Shown: in pieces, positions 24,744-34,155 of the stretch
How the letters are laid out: each line of letters opens with the position of its first letter
Numbering within the stretch: the first letter of the stretch is position 1
NCBI RefSeq assembly: GCF_001984195.1
Contig: NZ_MTQN01000012.1
Span: forward strand, 2,046,001-2,110,000
Origin: Kribbella sp. ALI-6-A
Lineage (GTDB): Bacteria > Actinomycetota > Actinomycetes > Propionibacteriales > Kribbellaceae
Direction of reading: 5' to 3'
DNA: 64,000 nucleotides
Notes under the pieces: model-generated
What the model saw: the letters and a program-made list of their open reading frames with translations, nothing else
What the model was told of the DNA's origin: nothing
Database searches by the model: none
Program-made: the position numbers and the translations under genes

Positions 24744-26192
24744 GTGAACTTCAACTTCGCGGATGTTCTTCGTGACACAGCGCGACGTCAAGGGGAGCGT
24801 CTCGCGCTGGTCGACGGTGACCGGCGACTGACCTGGAGCGAGCTCGACGAGGCCGTCGAGCGGGCCGCTCAGGGGTACGCCGCGGCCGGTCTGGTGCCCG
24901 GGTACCGGGTGGTGCTGCTGATGGCCAACAGCATCGAGTTCGTCACGTCCTACTTGGGATGTCTGCGCGCCGGCCTGGTCGCCGTACCGCTGAACACGGG
25001 CCTCACCACGCCCGAGATCGGCAACGTCGTGCAGCACTCCGGCGCCCGGCTGGTGGTCGCCGACGGCGACCTCGCGGCCAAGGTCGAGGGCGTCAAGGTG
25101 ATCCGTCCCGGCGAGCTCGACGGTCACGCTCCGTTGTCGCTGCGGACCGACCCGGAGAGCCTCGCGGTCCTGCTCTACACCTCCGGCACCAGCGGCGAGC
25201 CGCGCGCCGCGATGCTCACCCACCGCGCGCTGGCCGCCAACGTCGAGAATCTGGCCGGCCTCGGCGAGGACCGGATGGGCCCGGAGGACGTCGTGCTCGG
25301 CGTACTCCCGATGTTCCACGCCTTCGGCCTGAACGCCGTGCTCGGCTGGGCCATCGCCACCGGCGCCGCGCTCGTCATCGACCAGCGCTTCGACTCCACC
25401 GGCACCGTCGACCTGATCAGCCGGTACGCCGTGACGCGGCTCCCGCTCGCCCCGCCGGCCCTGCACGCGCTGCTCGCCCGCGACGACCTCCGCGAGCGGC
25501 TCGCCTCGGTCAAGGTCGTGCTCACCGGCGCGTCCATCCTCGACCGCTCGCTGGCCGCCCGGTTCGAGGAGGTCACCGGGCTGTTCGTGCACCAGGGTTA
25601 CGGCCTGACCGAGGCGTCCCCGGGCGTCACGACCACGCTCGGCGAGGACTCCCCGAAGCTCGGATCCGTCGGCCGACCCCTGCCCGGTGTGGACCTGCGG
25701 ATCGCCGACGAGCGGGGCGAGGACGTCGAGGGTGACGACCCGGGCGAGATCCTGGTCCGCGGCCAGAACCTGTTCTCCGGCTACTGGCCCGACGGCGCCG
25801 ACGGGCCGGGCGACGACGGCTGGTACCGCACCGGCGACGTCGGCTACCTGGACGCCGACGGGGACCTCTATCTGGTCGACCGGCTCCGCGAACTCGTGAT
25901 CGTCAGCGGCTTCAACGTCTTCCCGAGCGAGGTCGAGGAGGTCCTGGTCGGCGCTCCCGGCGTCCGCGAGGCCGCGGTGATCGGCGTACCGTCCGAGGAG
26001 ACCGGCGAAGCGGTGAAGGCGTTCCTGGTCCCGGCCACCGGCGCGGCGATCGACGTCGACGAGGTCCGCGCGTACGCCGCGCAGCGGCTGGCCCGGTTCA
26101 AGTGCCCGGTCGAGATCGAGGTGGTCGACCACCTGCCGCACTCGGTCACCGGCAAGGTCGCGAAGGGCCGGCTCCGGGAGACGGACCGATGA
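24744..26192 (+). CDS. AMP-binding acyl-CoA synthetase
   Basis: 482 residues of the ANL superfamily. The P-loop-like AMP motif is VLLYTSGTSGEPRAAMLTH, followed by YGLTEASPGVTT, the hinge GWYRTGDVGYLDADGDLYLV and the C-terminal lysine motif HLPHSVTGKVAKGRLRE. It activates a fatty or aromatic acid as an acyl-adenylate and then a CoA thioester; substrate unknown. The GTG start lacks a ribosome binding site and is 6 bases after CAGACT. The stop overlaps the glutaredoxin-like gene. Confidence 0.93.
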   Translation: MNFNFADVLRDTARRQGERLALVDGDRRLTWSELDEAVERAAQGYAAAGLVPGYRVVLLMANSIEFVTSYLGCLRAGLVAVPLNTGLTTPEIGNVVQHSGARLVVADGDLAAKVEGVKVIRPGELDGHAPLSLRTDPESLAVLLYTSGTSGEPRAAMLTHRALAANVENLAGLGEDRMGPEDVVLGVLPMFHAFGLNAVLGWAIATGAALVIDQRFDSTGTVDLISRYAVTRLPLAPPALHALLARDDLRERLASVKVVLTGASILDRSLAARFEEVTGLFVHQGYGLTEASPGVTTTLGEDSPKLGSVGRPLPGVDLRIADERGEDVEGDDPGEILVRGQNLFSGYWPDGADGPGDDGWYRTGDVGYLDADGDLYLVDRLRELVIVSGFNVFPSEVEEVLVGAPGVREAAVIGVPSEETGEAVKAFLVPATGAAIDVDEVRAYAAQRLARFKCPVEIEVVDHLPHSVTGKVAKGRLRETDR

Positions 26193-26434
26193 GCGAACCG
26201 CGGGTCACCTTGTACGGCAAGCCGGGCTGTCATCTCTGCGAGGACGCCCAGGCGATCGTCGCCGCGGTCTGCGCCGAGCTCGGCGTCGGCTGGACCGAGA
26301 TCGACATCACGCAGGACCCCGAGCTGTTCCGTGAGTACGGCGAACAGATCCCGGTCACCTTCGTCGACGGCCGCCAGCACGACTTCTGGCGGGTCGACCC
26401 GGTCAGGCTGAGGAAGGCCTTGACAACCGCGTGA
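26189..26434 (+). CDS. Glutaredoxin-like protein
   Basis: 81 residues with the thioredoxin-fold start VTLYGKPGCHLCEDAQAIV (active CxxC Cys10-His-Leu-Cys13) and the cis-Pro region EQIPVTFVDGRQH. It is the DUF836/glutaredoxin-2 type found upstream of the rex-hem cluster in Streptomyces and near hemA in mycobacteria. It overlaps the preceding stop as ATGA, with GGGAGACGG upstream, so it is translated with the synthetase. Confidence 0.92.
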   Translation: MSEPRVTLYGKPGCHLCEDAQAIVAAVCAELGVGWTEIDITQDPELFREYGEQIPVTFVDGRQHDFWRVDPVRLRKALTTA

Positions 26435-26473
26435 GTTTCGACGTGACGTCTGTCATGGGCGCCGTCGCCGATT

Positions 26474-26502
26474 TTGTTCTCACGTTCACAAGCTCCTAGA
26501 GT
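26474..26502 (+). promoter_or_regulatory. Rex operator overlapping the rex-hem promoter
   Basis: TTGTTCTCACGTTCACAA (26474-26491) matches 14 of 18 positions of the Streptomyces Rex operator TTGTGAACGCGTTCACAA, with the right half intact. TTGTTC can serve as -35, with a 17-base spacer to TAGAGT (26497-26502) as -10. Rex would therefore block its own promoter when NADH is low, and with it heme synthesis. Confidence 0.82.
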
Positions 26503-26557
26503 GGGGGTGTCGCCCGCCGTGAGGCGGTGACTCGCGAACCACCTTTCCAGGAGAACT

Positions 26558-27313
26558 GTGACGCCTGCCCGCAGCCGTCGCCCCGGCGCGCCGACGAGAA
26601 CCGAACGCGGCATTCCCGAGGCCACTGTCGCGCGCTTGCCGGTGTACCTGCGGGCCCTGACCGCTCTGTCGGACAGTGGTATCGCCACCGCGTCGAGCGA
26701 GGATCTCGCGACCGCGGCCGGCGTCAACTCGGCCAAGCTGCGCAAGGACCTGTCCTACCTCGGCTCCTACGGCACCCGCGGCGTCGGGTACGACGTGGAG
26801 TACCTGCGCTACCAGATCGCCCGCGAGATCGGCGTCACCCAGGACTGGGCGGTCGTCATCGTCGGGATCGGAAACCTGGGTCACGCGCTGGCCAACTACT
26901 CCGGCTTCGGCACCCGCGGCTTCCGGATCGTGGCCCTGCTCGACGCCGACCCCGCCCTGATCGGCGAGCAGATCGGCGACATGGTGGTCCGCGACTTCGC
27001 CGAGCTGGAGGAGATTGTCGCCGCCGACCGGGTGTCGATCGGCGTGATCACCACCCCGGCCGGTCCGGCCCAGGAGGTCTGCGACCGGCTGGTCGCGGCC
27101 GGCGTGACCAGCATCCTCAACTTCGCGCCGGTGGTGCTGTCCGTGCCCGACGGCGTCGACATCCGCAAGGTGGACCTCTCGATCGAGTTGCAGATCCTGG
27201 CGTACCACGAACAACGAAAGTCCGGAGAGGCGGCGCTCCCCGAGGTGCCCGAACTACCAGCGATCAACGGTCTGCCCGGTCTGCCCAGCGTGGGTGGGGG
27301 TGTGGGGGCATGA
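26558..27313 (+). CDS. rex: Redox-sensing repressor Rex
   Basis: 251 residues: an N-terminal winged helix (RLPVYLRALTALSDSGIATA, AGVNSAKLRKDLSYLGSYG) and a Rossmann NADH domain (WAVVIVGIGNLGHALANYSG, glycines 103-108). Rex binds its operator when the NADH/NAD ratio is low and releases it on NADH binding. GTG start after AGGAGAACT. The operator lies just upstream, and the stop overlaps hemA as ATGA. The rex-hemACD order is as described in Streptomyces. Confidence 0.97.
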   Translation: MTPARSRRPGAPTRTERGIPEATVARLPVYLRALTALSDSGIATASSEDLATAAGVNSAKLRKDLSYLGSYGTRGVGYDVEYLRYQIAREIGVTQDWAVVIVGIGNLGHALANYSGFGTRGFRIVALLDADPALIGEQIGDMVVRDFAELEEIVAADRVSIGVITTPAGPAQEVCDRLVAAGVTSILNFAPVVLSVPDGVDIRKVDLSIELQILAYHEQRKSGEAALPEVPELPAINGLPGLPSVGGGVGA

Positions 27314-28596
27314 GCTACCTGGTCGTCGGGATCTCGCATCGCAGCGGGGACATCTCGATTCTCGAGCGGGTCGCGCTGGACGCGGACGCGGCGACCAAGC
27401 TGGCGATCGCCGTCCAGGACAGTCCCGCGGTCAGCGAGTCCGCCGTACTGGCCACCTGCAACCGGACCGAGGTCTACGCGACCGTCGACCGGTTCCACGC
27501 GGGCATGGACGAGGTCACCGCGATCCTGTCCGACATCACCGGCGTCCCGCTGCTGGACCTGGCCGAGCACCTGTACGTGCACTTCGAGGAAGGCGCCGTC
27601 GCGCACCTGTTCCAGGTATCGGTCGGCCTGGACTCGATGGTGGTCGGCGAGAGCCAGATCCTCGGCCAGGTGAAGGAGACGCTGCGGATCGGCCAGGACC
27701 TCGAGACGATCGGGTCCGGCCTGAACGCGCTGTTCCAGCACGCGCTGCGGACCGGCAAGCGGGCCCGCACCGAGACCGGCATCGACTCGGCCGGCCGCTC
27801 GGTGGTCACCGCCGGACTGGACGCCGTCGGTGGCTTCGAAGGCCGTCGCGCGCTGATCGTCGGCGCCGGATCGATGGCTTCGCTGGCCGCGCAGACCCTG
27901 CTGGCCGGCGGCGCCGCGAGCGTCACGATCGCGAACCGCAACCACGACCGCGCCGTCGCGCTGGCCGACCGGATCGGCGGTACGGCGATCCCGCTGGCCG
28001 GCGTACCGGACGCGCTGGCCGAGGCCGACCTGGTGGTCAGCTGCACCGGCGCTCGCGGCACCGTGCTGACCGAGGAAATGATCCGCAACGCCACCGACGG
28101 GCGCCCGCTCGGGGTGCTCGACGTGGCCCTGCCGCGCGACGTCGAGCCCGGCGTCGCCCGGATCCCCGGCGTCACCCTGGTCACGCTGGCCGACCTCGCC
28201 GGTACGGCGGGCGGCAGCGAGCACGACATCGACGAGGTCCGCCGGATCGTCGGCGAGGAGACCGGCGCCTTCGAGGCGACCCGGCGGGCGGCCTCGGTCG
28301 CGCCGACCGTGGTCGCGCTGCGGACGATGGCCTCCGAGCTGGTCGCCACCGAGCTGGCCCGGCTGGACCGCCGGCTGCCCGGCCTCGACGACCACCAGCG
28401 CCAGGAGGTCGCGCGCACCATCCGGCGCGTCGTCGACAAGGTGCTGCACACCCCGACCGTCCGCGTGAAGGAACTGGCCGCCGATCCGGGCGGCCCGACG
28501 TACGCCGACGCGCTGCGCGAGCTGTTCGCGCTGGACCCGGCGACCGTCGACGCGGTCACCGCCCCCAAAACCACCACCGGAGGTGAGTCCGCATGA
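27310..28596 (+). CDS. hemA: Glutamyl-tRNA reductase
   Basis: 428 residues. The catalytic nucleophile is Cys50 in VLATCNRTEVYAT. VVGESQILGQVKETLRI is the family signature, the NADPH loop is ALIVGAGSMASLAAQTLL, and the C-terminal dimerisation helices follow. It reduces Glu-tRNA to glutamate-1-semialdehyde, the first committed step of C5-pathway tetrapyrrole synthesis. It overlaps rex and hemC by 4 bases on either side. Confidence 0.97.
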   Translation: MSYLVVGISHRSGDISILERVALDADAATKLAIAVQDSPAVSESAVLATCNRTEVYATVDRFHAGMDEVTAILSDITGVPLLDLAEHLYVHFEEGAVAHLFQVSVGLDSMVVGESQILGQVKETLRIGQDLETIGSGLNALFQHALRTGKRARTETGIDSAGRSVVTAGLDAVGGFEGRRALIVGAGSMASLAAQTLLAGGAASVTIANRNHDRAVALADRIGGTAIPLAGVPDALAEADLVVSCTGARGTVLTEEMIRNATDGRPLGVLDVALPRDVEPGVARIPGVTLVTLADLAGTAGGSEHDIDEVRRIVGEETGAFEATRRAASVAPTVVALRTMASELVATELARLDRRLPGLDDHQRQEVARTIRRVVDKVLHTPTVRVKELAADPGGPTYADALRELFALDPATVDAVTAPKTTTGGESA

Positions 28597-29477
28597 TCAA
28601 GCTCGGAACCCGCCGGTCGGCGCTCGCGACCGCGCAGGCCAACCACGTGGCCGACGCGCTGCGGAGCCTCGGGCACGAGGTGGAGCTGGTCCCGATCGTC
28701 ACCACCGGTGACGTGAACCGGGCGCCGCTGGAGCAGATCGGCGGCACCGGCGTTTTCGTCAGCGCGCTGCGCGACGCCCTGGTGGCGCGCGAGATCGACA
28801 TCGCCGTGCACTCGCTGAAGGACCTGCCGACAACTCCCGTCGAGGGCCTGACGATCGGCGCGATCCCGGTCCGCGAGGACCCGCGCGACGTTCTGGTGGC
28901 CCGCGACGGGATGAGCCTCGGCGAACTGCCGACCGGTGCGCTGGTCGGGACCGGCTCACCGCGCCGGGTGGCGCAGCTCGAGGCTCTGGGTCTGGGGCTG
29001 GAACTGACCGGCATCCGCGGCAACGTGGACACCCGGATCGGGATGGTGGCCGACGGCAAATTGGACGCGGTGGTCCTCGCGAGGGCAGGGTTGGCCAGGT
29101 TGGGCCGGCTCTCGGAGGTCACCGAGATGCTCGACCCGATCCAGGTGCTGCCGGCTCCGGGACAAGGTGCCTTGGGCATCGAGTGCCGCAGCGACGACAC
29201 CGACGTACTGGCCGCGCTGGCGCCACTGGAGGACCCGGTCACCCGGGTCGCGGTGACCGCCGAGCGGCAGCTGCTGGCGACGCTCGAAGCCGGGTGCACC
29301 GCGCCGGTCGGGGCGCTCGCCGAGGTGGTCGAAGGTGAGGACGGTCCGGAGCTGTGGCTGCGGGGAGCACTCGGTCAGGACGGCGGCGGTGTCCGGCGGC
29401 TGTCCGCCAACGGGTCGGTCGACGACCCGGCGGCGGTCGGGCGGGCGCTGGCCCACGAGTTGCTGGAGCAGACATGA
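28593..29477 (+). CDS. hemC: Porphobilinogen deaminase (hydroxymethylbilane synthase)
   Basis: 294 residues, standard length. MIKLGTRRSALATAQA opens the protein, AVHSLKDLPTTPVEGL and GSPRRVAQLEAL follow, and Cys235 in LEAGCTAPVGAL carries the dipyrromethane cofactor. It polymerises four porphobilinogens to hydroxymethylbilane. It overlaps hemA and the hemD fusion by 4 bases each. Confidence 0.97.
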   Translation: MIKLGTRRSALATAQANHVADALRSLGHEVELVPIVTTGDVNRAPLEQIGGTGVFVSALRDALVAREIDIAVHSLKDLPTTPVEGLTIGAIPVREDPRDVLVARDGMSLGELPTGALVGTGSPRRVAQLEALGLGLELTGIRGNVDTRIGMVADGKLDAVVLARAGLARLGRLSEVTEMLDPIQVLPAPGQGALGIECRSDDTDVLAALAPLEDPVTRVAVTAERQLLATLEAGCTAPVGALAEVVEGEDGPELWLRGALGQDGGGVRRLSANGSVDDPAAVGRALAHELLEQT

Positions 29478-31210
29478 CACCGGCACGGGGAACGACGACG
29501 ACGGCAAAGACGAGCAAAACAAGGGCGAAGGCGACGGCAGACGTGAGCAGCGCGAAGACAGCAGCGGCCACCCAGACTCCGCAGAAGGTGCCGGCGAAGG
29601 CCGCGGCGACCAGCAGCACGGCCAAGCAGACCAGACCGCTCGGCCATGTCACGTTCGTCGGGGTCGGGCCGGGTGACCCGGCGCTGCTGACGCTCGCGGG
29701 TCGCGACGTCCTGGCCAATGCCGACGCCGTGGTGGTCGAGGGTCCCGAGCACGACCCGTTCCTGGCGTACTGCCGGCCGGGCGTCGAGGTGATCGACGGC
29801 TCCGGCGCCGAGGGCAGCCGGGCGCTGCGGGTCGCGGCCCGTGCGCGGCTGGTGGTGAAGACGGCCAAGTCCGCGGCGAACGTGGTGCGGCTGCTCACCG
29901 GCGACCCGTTCACGTTCTCCAGCGGCGCCGAGGAGGCTGCCGCCTGCCGCAAGGCCGGGATCAGCTTCAACGTCGTCCCGGGCGTCAGCGAGGTCAGCGC
30001 CGTTCCGACGTACGCGGGCATCCCGCTGACCGTGAAGAGCGAGCGCGAGGTCACGGTGCTCGACCTGGCCGAGGCCAAGCTCGACTTCAGCCGGCTGCAC
30101 CCGAAGCAGACGCTGGTCCTGCTGAACGCGGTCGACGTGCTGAAGGACGTCTCCGCCGCCTTGGTCGAGGCCGGTTTCGACGCCGGTACGCCGGTCTGCG
30201 CGACGGTCGGCGGGACGACGACCGCCCAGACCAGCGTGGTCGGCACGCTCGGCACCATCGTGGCCGACCTGCGCGCCGCCAAGGTCACCGGCGAGGCCGT
30301 GATCGTGGTCGGCTCGGTGGTCGAGCAGCGCGAGGCGCTCAGCTGGTTCGAGACCAAGCCGCTGTTCGGCTGGCGGATCCTGGTGCCGCGCACCAAGGAC
30401 CAGGCCGGCCCGCTGATGGACCGGCTGCGCCGCTACGGCGCGATGCCCGAAGAGGTGCCGACGATCTCGGTCGAGCCGCCGCGCAATCCGCAGCAAATGG
30501 ACAAGGCGATCCGCGGCCTGGTCGAGGGCCGCTACGAGTGGGTCGCGTTCACCTCGGTCAACGCGGTCAAGGCGGTCCGGGAGAAGTTCGACGAGTACGG
30601 ACTGGACGCGCGGGCGTTCTCCGGCCTGAAGATCGCCGCGGTCGGCGAGAAGACCGCCGAGGCGATCGCCGCCTGGGGCATCCGGCCGGACCTGCTGCCC
30701 TCGGGTGAGCAGTCCGCCGCCGGGCTGGTCGAGGACTGGCCGCCGTTCGACGAGGTGCTGGACCCGATCAACCGGGTCTTCCTGCCGCGCGCGGACATCG
30801 CCACCGAGACGCTGGTCGCCGGCCTGACCGATCTGGGCTGGGAGGTCGACGACGTCACGGCGTACCGGACCGTCCGGGCCGCTCCGCCGCCCGCGCCGAC
30901 CCGCGAGGCGATCAAGTCGGGCAAGTTCGACGCGGTCGTGTTCACCTCGTCCTCGACCGTGCGCAACCTGGTCGGCATCGCCGGCAAGCCGCACGCGTCG
31001 ACGGTGATCGCGGTGATCGGCCCGGCGACGCTGAAGACCGCCGAGGAGCACGGCCTGCGGGTCGACGCGATGGCCGAGTCGCCGTCGGCCGAGGAGCTGG
31101 CCGACGCACTGGCCCGGTTCGGCGCGGACCGGCGTGACACGATGGTAGAGGCCGGTGAACCGGTCACCCGCCCGTCCGAGCGCCGCTCGGGCTCACGCAG
31201 GAAGAGCTAG
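29474..31210 (+). CDS. hemD: Fused uroporphyrinogen methyltransferase-like / uroporphyrinogen-III synthase
   Basis: 578 residues. A Lys/Ala/Thr-rich N-terminal 55 residues precede a tetrapyrrole-methylase domain ([59 protein letters not shown]). From about residue 305 a HemD domain follows ([52 protein letters not shown]). The fusion is usual in actinobacteria. The methylase half departs from CobA at several motifs (for example [11 protein letters not shown] for KGGDPFVFGRG), so it may be weak or inactive. It overlaps hemC as ATGA. Confidence 0.95.
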   Translation: MTPARGTTTTAKTSKTRAKATADVSSAKTAAATQTPQKVPAKAAATSSTAKQTRPLGHVTFVGVGPGDPALLTLAGRDVLANADAVVVEGPEHDPFLAYCRPGVEVIDGSGAEGSRALRVAARARLVVKTAKSAANVVRLLTGDPFTFSSGAEEAAACRKAGISFNVVPGVSEVSAVPTYAGIPLTVKSEREVTVLDLAEAKLDFSRLHPKQTLVLLNAVDVLKDVSAALVEAGFDAGTPVCATVGGTTTAQTSVVGTLGTIVADLRAAKVTGEAVIVVGSVVEQREALSWFETKPLFGWRILVPRTKDQAGPLMDRLRRYGAMPEEVPTISVEPPRNPQQMDKAIRGLVEGRYEWVAFTSVNAVKAVREKFDEYGLDARAFSGLKIAAVGEKTAEAIAAWGIRPDLLPSGEQSAAGLVEDWPPFDEVLDPINRVFLPRADIATETLVAGLTDLGWEVDDVTAYRTVRAAPPPAPTREAIKSGKFDAVVFTSSSTVRNLVGIAGKPHASTVIAVIGPATLKTAEEHGLRVDAMAESPSAEELADALARFGADRRDTMVEAGEPVTRPSERRSGSRRKS

Positions 31211-31214
31211 GTCT

Positions 31215-32198
31215 GTGTCTGGTTTCCCGGGTGTTCGTCCGCGGCGGCTGCGGTCGTCGGCAGCTGTCCGGCGGTTGGTGTCGGAGACCACGATCGAGCC
31301 GCGGCAGCTGATCCTGCCGATGTTCGTCCGCGAAGGCGCCCGCGAGCCGATCGCGATCAGCTCGATGCCGGGCGTCTACCAGCACACCCGCGACACCGCG
31401 CGCAAGGCGGTCGCCGAGGCGGTGCAGCTCGGGCTCGGCGGCGTGATGCTGTTCGGCATCCCGACGTCGAAGGACCCGGTCGGATCCGGGGCCCTCGATC
31501 CTGAGGGCATCCTCAACGTGGCGATCCGGGACGCGGTGTCCGAGGCCGGCGACGACCTGCTGGTGATGTCGGACCTGTGCCTGGACGAGTTCACCTCGCA
31601 CGGGCACTGCGGCGTACTGGACTCCCAGGGCCGCGTCGACAACGACGCGACGCTGGAGATCTACGCCGAGATGGGCGTCGCCCAGGCCTCCGCCGGCGCG
31701 CACGTCGTCGGCCCGTCCGGAATGATGGACGGCCAGGTCGGCGTCGTCCGCACCGCTTTGGACGCGGCCGGCTTCACCGACACGGTGATCATGGCGTACG
31801 CCGTGAAGTACGCCTCCGCCTTCTTCGGCCCGTTCCGCGAGGCCGTCGATTCGTCCCTGCGGGGCGACCGCAAGACCTACCAGCAGGACCCCGCCAACGC
31901 CCGCGAGGCGATCCGCGAGGTCGACCTGGACATCGCCGAAGGCGCCGACCTGGTGATGGTGAAGCCGGCTCTGGCCTACCTGGACATCATCCGGCAGGTG
32001 CGCGACCACGTGAACGTGCCTGTGGCGGCGTACAACATCTCGGGCGAATACGCGATGGTCGAGGCCGCGGCCGCCAATGGGTGGATCGACCGCGAGAAGG
32101 CGATCATGGAAACGCTCACCGGCATCAAGCGGGCCGGCGCAGACACGATCCTGACCTACTGGGCTTCCGAAGCGGCGCAGCTTCTTTCCCACCGGTAG
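31215..32198 (+). CDS. hemB: Delta-aminolevulinic acid dehydratase (porphobilinogen synthase)
   Basis: 327 residues. The two Schiff-base lysines are Lys198 ([10 protein letters not shown]) and Lys250 ([13 protein letters not shown]). The metal-site segment reads [18 protein letters not shown]: Cys122 and Cys132 of the zinc type, but Asp124 at the middle position as in the magnesium type. It condenses two ALA to porphobilinogen. The GTG start is 4 bases after the hemD stop. The hem operon appears to end here; a repeat region follows. Confidence 0.96.
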   Translation: MSGFPGVRPRRLRSSAAVRRLVSETTIEPRQLILPMFVREGAREPIAISSMPGVYQHTRDTARKAVAEAVQLGLGGVMLFGIPTSKDPVGSGALDPEGILNVAIRDAVSEAGDDLLVMSDLCLDEFTSHGHCGVLDSQGRVDNDATLEIYAEMGVAQASAGAHVVGPSGMMDGQVGVVRTALDAAGFTDTVIMAYAVKYASAFFGPFREAVDSSLRGDRKTYQQDPANAREAIREVDLDIAEGADLVMVKPALAYLDIIRQVRDHVNVPVAAYNISGEYAMVEAAAANGWIDREKAIMETLTGIKRAGADTILTYWASEAAQLLSHR

Positions 32199-32202
32199 AG
32201 CT

Positions 32203-32530
32203 CCCACGCGGCCGGCTACGCGCGCTCCTTCGTCGCGTGCTGCGCAGTCCGCTCCCACCCACCCGGGGCGGGGGCTCCTGGCGTCGCCCGCTTGAGCGAC
32301 TGAAGGGGTTCGGCCTTCGCGGGGGTTGGTTCGCGTGGGTGGTTCAGCCCCACGCGGCCGGCTACGCGCGCTCCTGCGTCGCGTGCTGCGCAGTCCGCTC
32401 CCACCCACCCGGGGCGCGGGCTCCTGGCGTCGCCCGCTTGAGCGACTACAGGCGGTCGACCTTCGCGGGACCTGGTCGGGGGTTCGTTCGTACAGGCGAT
32501 TCAGCCCCACGCGGCGGCCGGCGACGCGCC
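32203..32530. repeat. 146-bp tandem intergenic repeat, two copies plus a fragment
   Basis: Unit 1 is 32203-32348 and unit 2 begins at 32349. Their first 100 bases (starting CCCACGCGGCCGGCTACGCG) differ at only two or three positions, after which they diverge; both end near GCGGTTCAGCC/GGCGATTCAGCC-like sequence. A third fragment starts at about 32506 (CCCACGCGGCGGCCGGCGAC). The period is not a multiple of three and frames are not conserved, so it is not coding. Confidence 0.85.
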
Positions 32531-32792
32531 AGAGCCGCCTCGGTTGCCCAGTTCATCACGGGACCACCCGGCGTCTGGGTCGCTCACCTGGTTCGGCAAG
32601 GCACAGGTGGAGGGATCAGCCTGTCGGCGCCGAACCGGTCGCCGTACGGAAGATGAGTCGACACCGTCAGGGCCGGGTGCTGGGACAGTGAAGGCTGGCA
32701 CACACTGGCATATCGCGTCCGCGCGGTCATACGAAGTTGAAGGCGTTGCAGTCGTGTTCCGACTGGTGGCCGCTTCGTGGCCGGCGCTGCGA
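32531..32792. other. Intergenic region without a supported gene
   Basis: Between the repeats and the stop of the next minus-strand gene. I find no start with a ribosome binding site or -10 hexamer and no recognisable protein content on either strand. Confidence 0.55.
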
Positions 32793-33251
32793 CTATTCGT
32801 GGAGCCCGTAGCGTCTGAGTGCTGCGTTGAGCGCTGCGCCGAAGCCCCCACTGACGGGCTCGACCGACAGGTCACGAGCGAGAAACTGCCCGGAGGCGTC
32901 ATGACAGCCCATGAAGTAGTGGCGGCTCTCGCTGTCGGGCATCGTGTCGGGGAAGCGAAGCCGGTTGAACTCGGTCAGCCGTTGGGACCAGCCGGAGTCA
33001 AGGACCTCATAGAAGCCGTATCCGGCGGCCGGTACGCCCCAGTAGGCCTCATCATTGGGGTAGCCGAAGATCGACTGGCTGCAGTCCCTGAATGTGGCGA
33101 GCGCCGCCGTGGTCGTGCGGTCTGCCGGATCGAAGGCCGTGAACACGACAACGCAGTCGGCCGCCTCCTCCGCGTGGAGAACGAGCGCACCCGCACCGGA
33201 CGGAGCGGGAATGACGCCGAGATCAAGTTGGCGGAGGCGACCAGTCAGCAT
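32793..33251 (-). CDS. Hypothetical protein, 152 aa
   Basis: A soluble 152-residue protein (MLTGRLRQLDLGVIPAPSG, FTAFDPADRTTTAALATFRD, FGYPNDEAYWGVPAAGYGFY, HYFMGCHDASGQFLARDL). No family recognised. It looks like a compact alpha/beta protein with a conserved-looking aromatic centre. The ATG at 33251 has CAGGAT 6 bases upstream, the same arrangement as the EEP gene at 8661, so it may be leaderless. The longer frame adds Arg-rich sequence unlike protein. Confidence 0.65.
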   Translation of the reverse strand: MLTGRLRQLDLGVIPAPSGAGALVLHAEEAADCVVVFTAFDPADRTTTAALATFRDCSQSIFGYPNDEAYWGVPAAGYGFYEVLDSGWSQRLTEFNRLRFPDTMPDSESRHYFMGCHDASGQFLARDLSVEPVSGGFGAALNAALRRYGLHE

Positions 33252-33543
33252 GGCCTGATCCTGCCAGCAACCGAGGCCCGATGGTCCGCGGCGTTCGAAT
33301 CCGCGTAGACCTTCCTCGATGCCCGGCCGCCCGAGCAACGCTGGGATTGATGCTCGCGCAGTAGACCGTACGGGCGAGTGCCCCGCACTACTGTTCACGC
33401 TGCTCGTCGGGCACTACCCCCGGCGGGTCGGCGCGGTGGCGGCCGATCGATCGCTCACAGCAACAACGTAACGGCCGAAAGCGAGGCGCTCGTGCCTCGA
33501 GGCGACTCGGTCCGGTCCGCGACCTGAGCCACGTACGAGCGAT

Positions 33544-33993
33544 TCAGCCGACCTCGTGATCGAGCACGGTCAGCTCGTCCGCGATGCCGCGACGTTTCAG
33601 ATCGTCGCTGCGCTTGAAGGCCATCAGAGCATCAGTGCGCACCAGACGATGACGCCCTACGTCCCGGTGCTCGATCTCACCCGCGTCCAGCAGCCCGACG
33701 AGATAAGGCTGGGACACGTTCAGCAGGTCAGCGGCCTGCCGCGTGGTCAGCTCCGCGGGAGCAGGGACAACCTTCACTCCCTGGCCGGCCGCGATGTAGT
33801 CCAGCGCGCGAGCGAGGAGTTCCACTGCGCTTCGCGGAATCGCGAATGTTTCGCCCGGATCCTCGCCAACGAATATGCGAATGCTTCGTTCCCCGTGGTC
33901 GGTCAGATACCGGTGGACTCGCCGGGCGGCGATGCGCGTGGTCGCTATCGCGGCGGCGTCCGGCTGCACGGATGCAGGTTCGGCGGGGCGCAT
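33544..33993 (-). CDS. Orphan HTH antitoxin-like protein (excisionase-type)
   Basis: 149 residues. The C-terminal half carries an excisionase-type HTH (ELTTRQAADLLNVSQPYLVG, LLDAGEIEHRDVGRHRLVRT), preceded by a helical part (IPRSAVELLARALDYIAAGQ). This layout is typical of the DNA-binding antitoxin in actinobacterial PIN-domain toxin modules, where the toxin overlaps the 3' end. No PIN gene follows within 290 bases. The ATG at 33993 follows AGGAGAGG. Confidence 0.75.
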   Translation of the reverse strand: MRPAEPASVQPDAAAIATTRIAARRVHRYLTDHGERSIRIFVGEDPGETFAIPRSAVELLARALDYIAAGQGVKVVPAPAELTTRQAADLLNVSQPYLVGLLDAGEIEHRDVGRHRLVRTDALMAFKRSDDLKRRGIADELTVLDHEVG

Positions 33994-34155
33994 GAGTCCT
34001 CTCCTGTGGATCGGCGCCGGCACTCAACAGATCGCCACCTGAACGAGACCTATTGCCGCCCACGCCTGTTTATATGCGAGCGGAAAGCCAACCAGGCAAG
34101 GGCTTAGGTGTCAGGTGAGCGCGGTCCTGCCTGACATGGATCTCTACGCCGACGG

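Noticed and set aside
31577-32656. Open frame running through the 146-bp repeats
   Set aside because: It is antisense-like Arg-rich sequence overlapping hemB in another frame, and the 146-base period shifts the frame between units.
33400-33543. Search for a PIN toxin downstream of the HTH antitoxin-like gene
   Set aside because: No minus-strand frame with an acidic PIN-type motif is present in this stretch.
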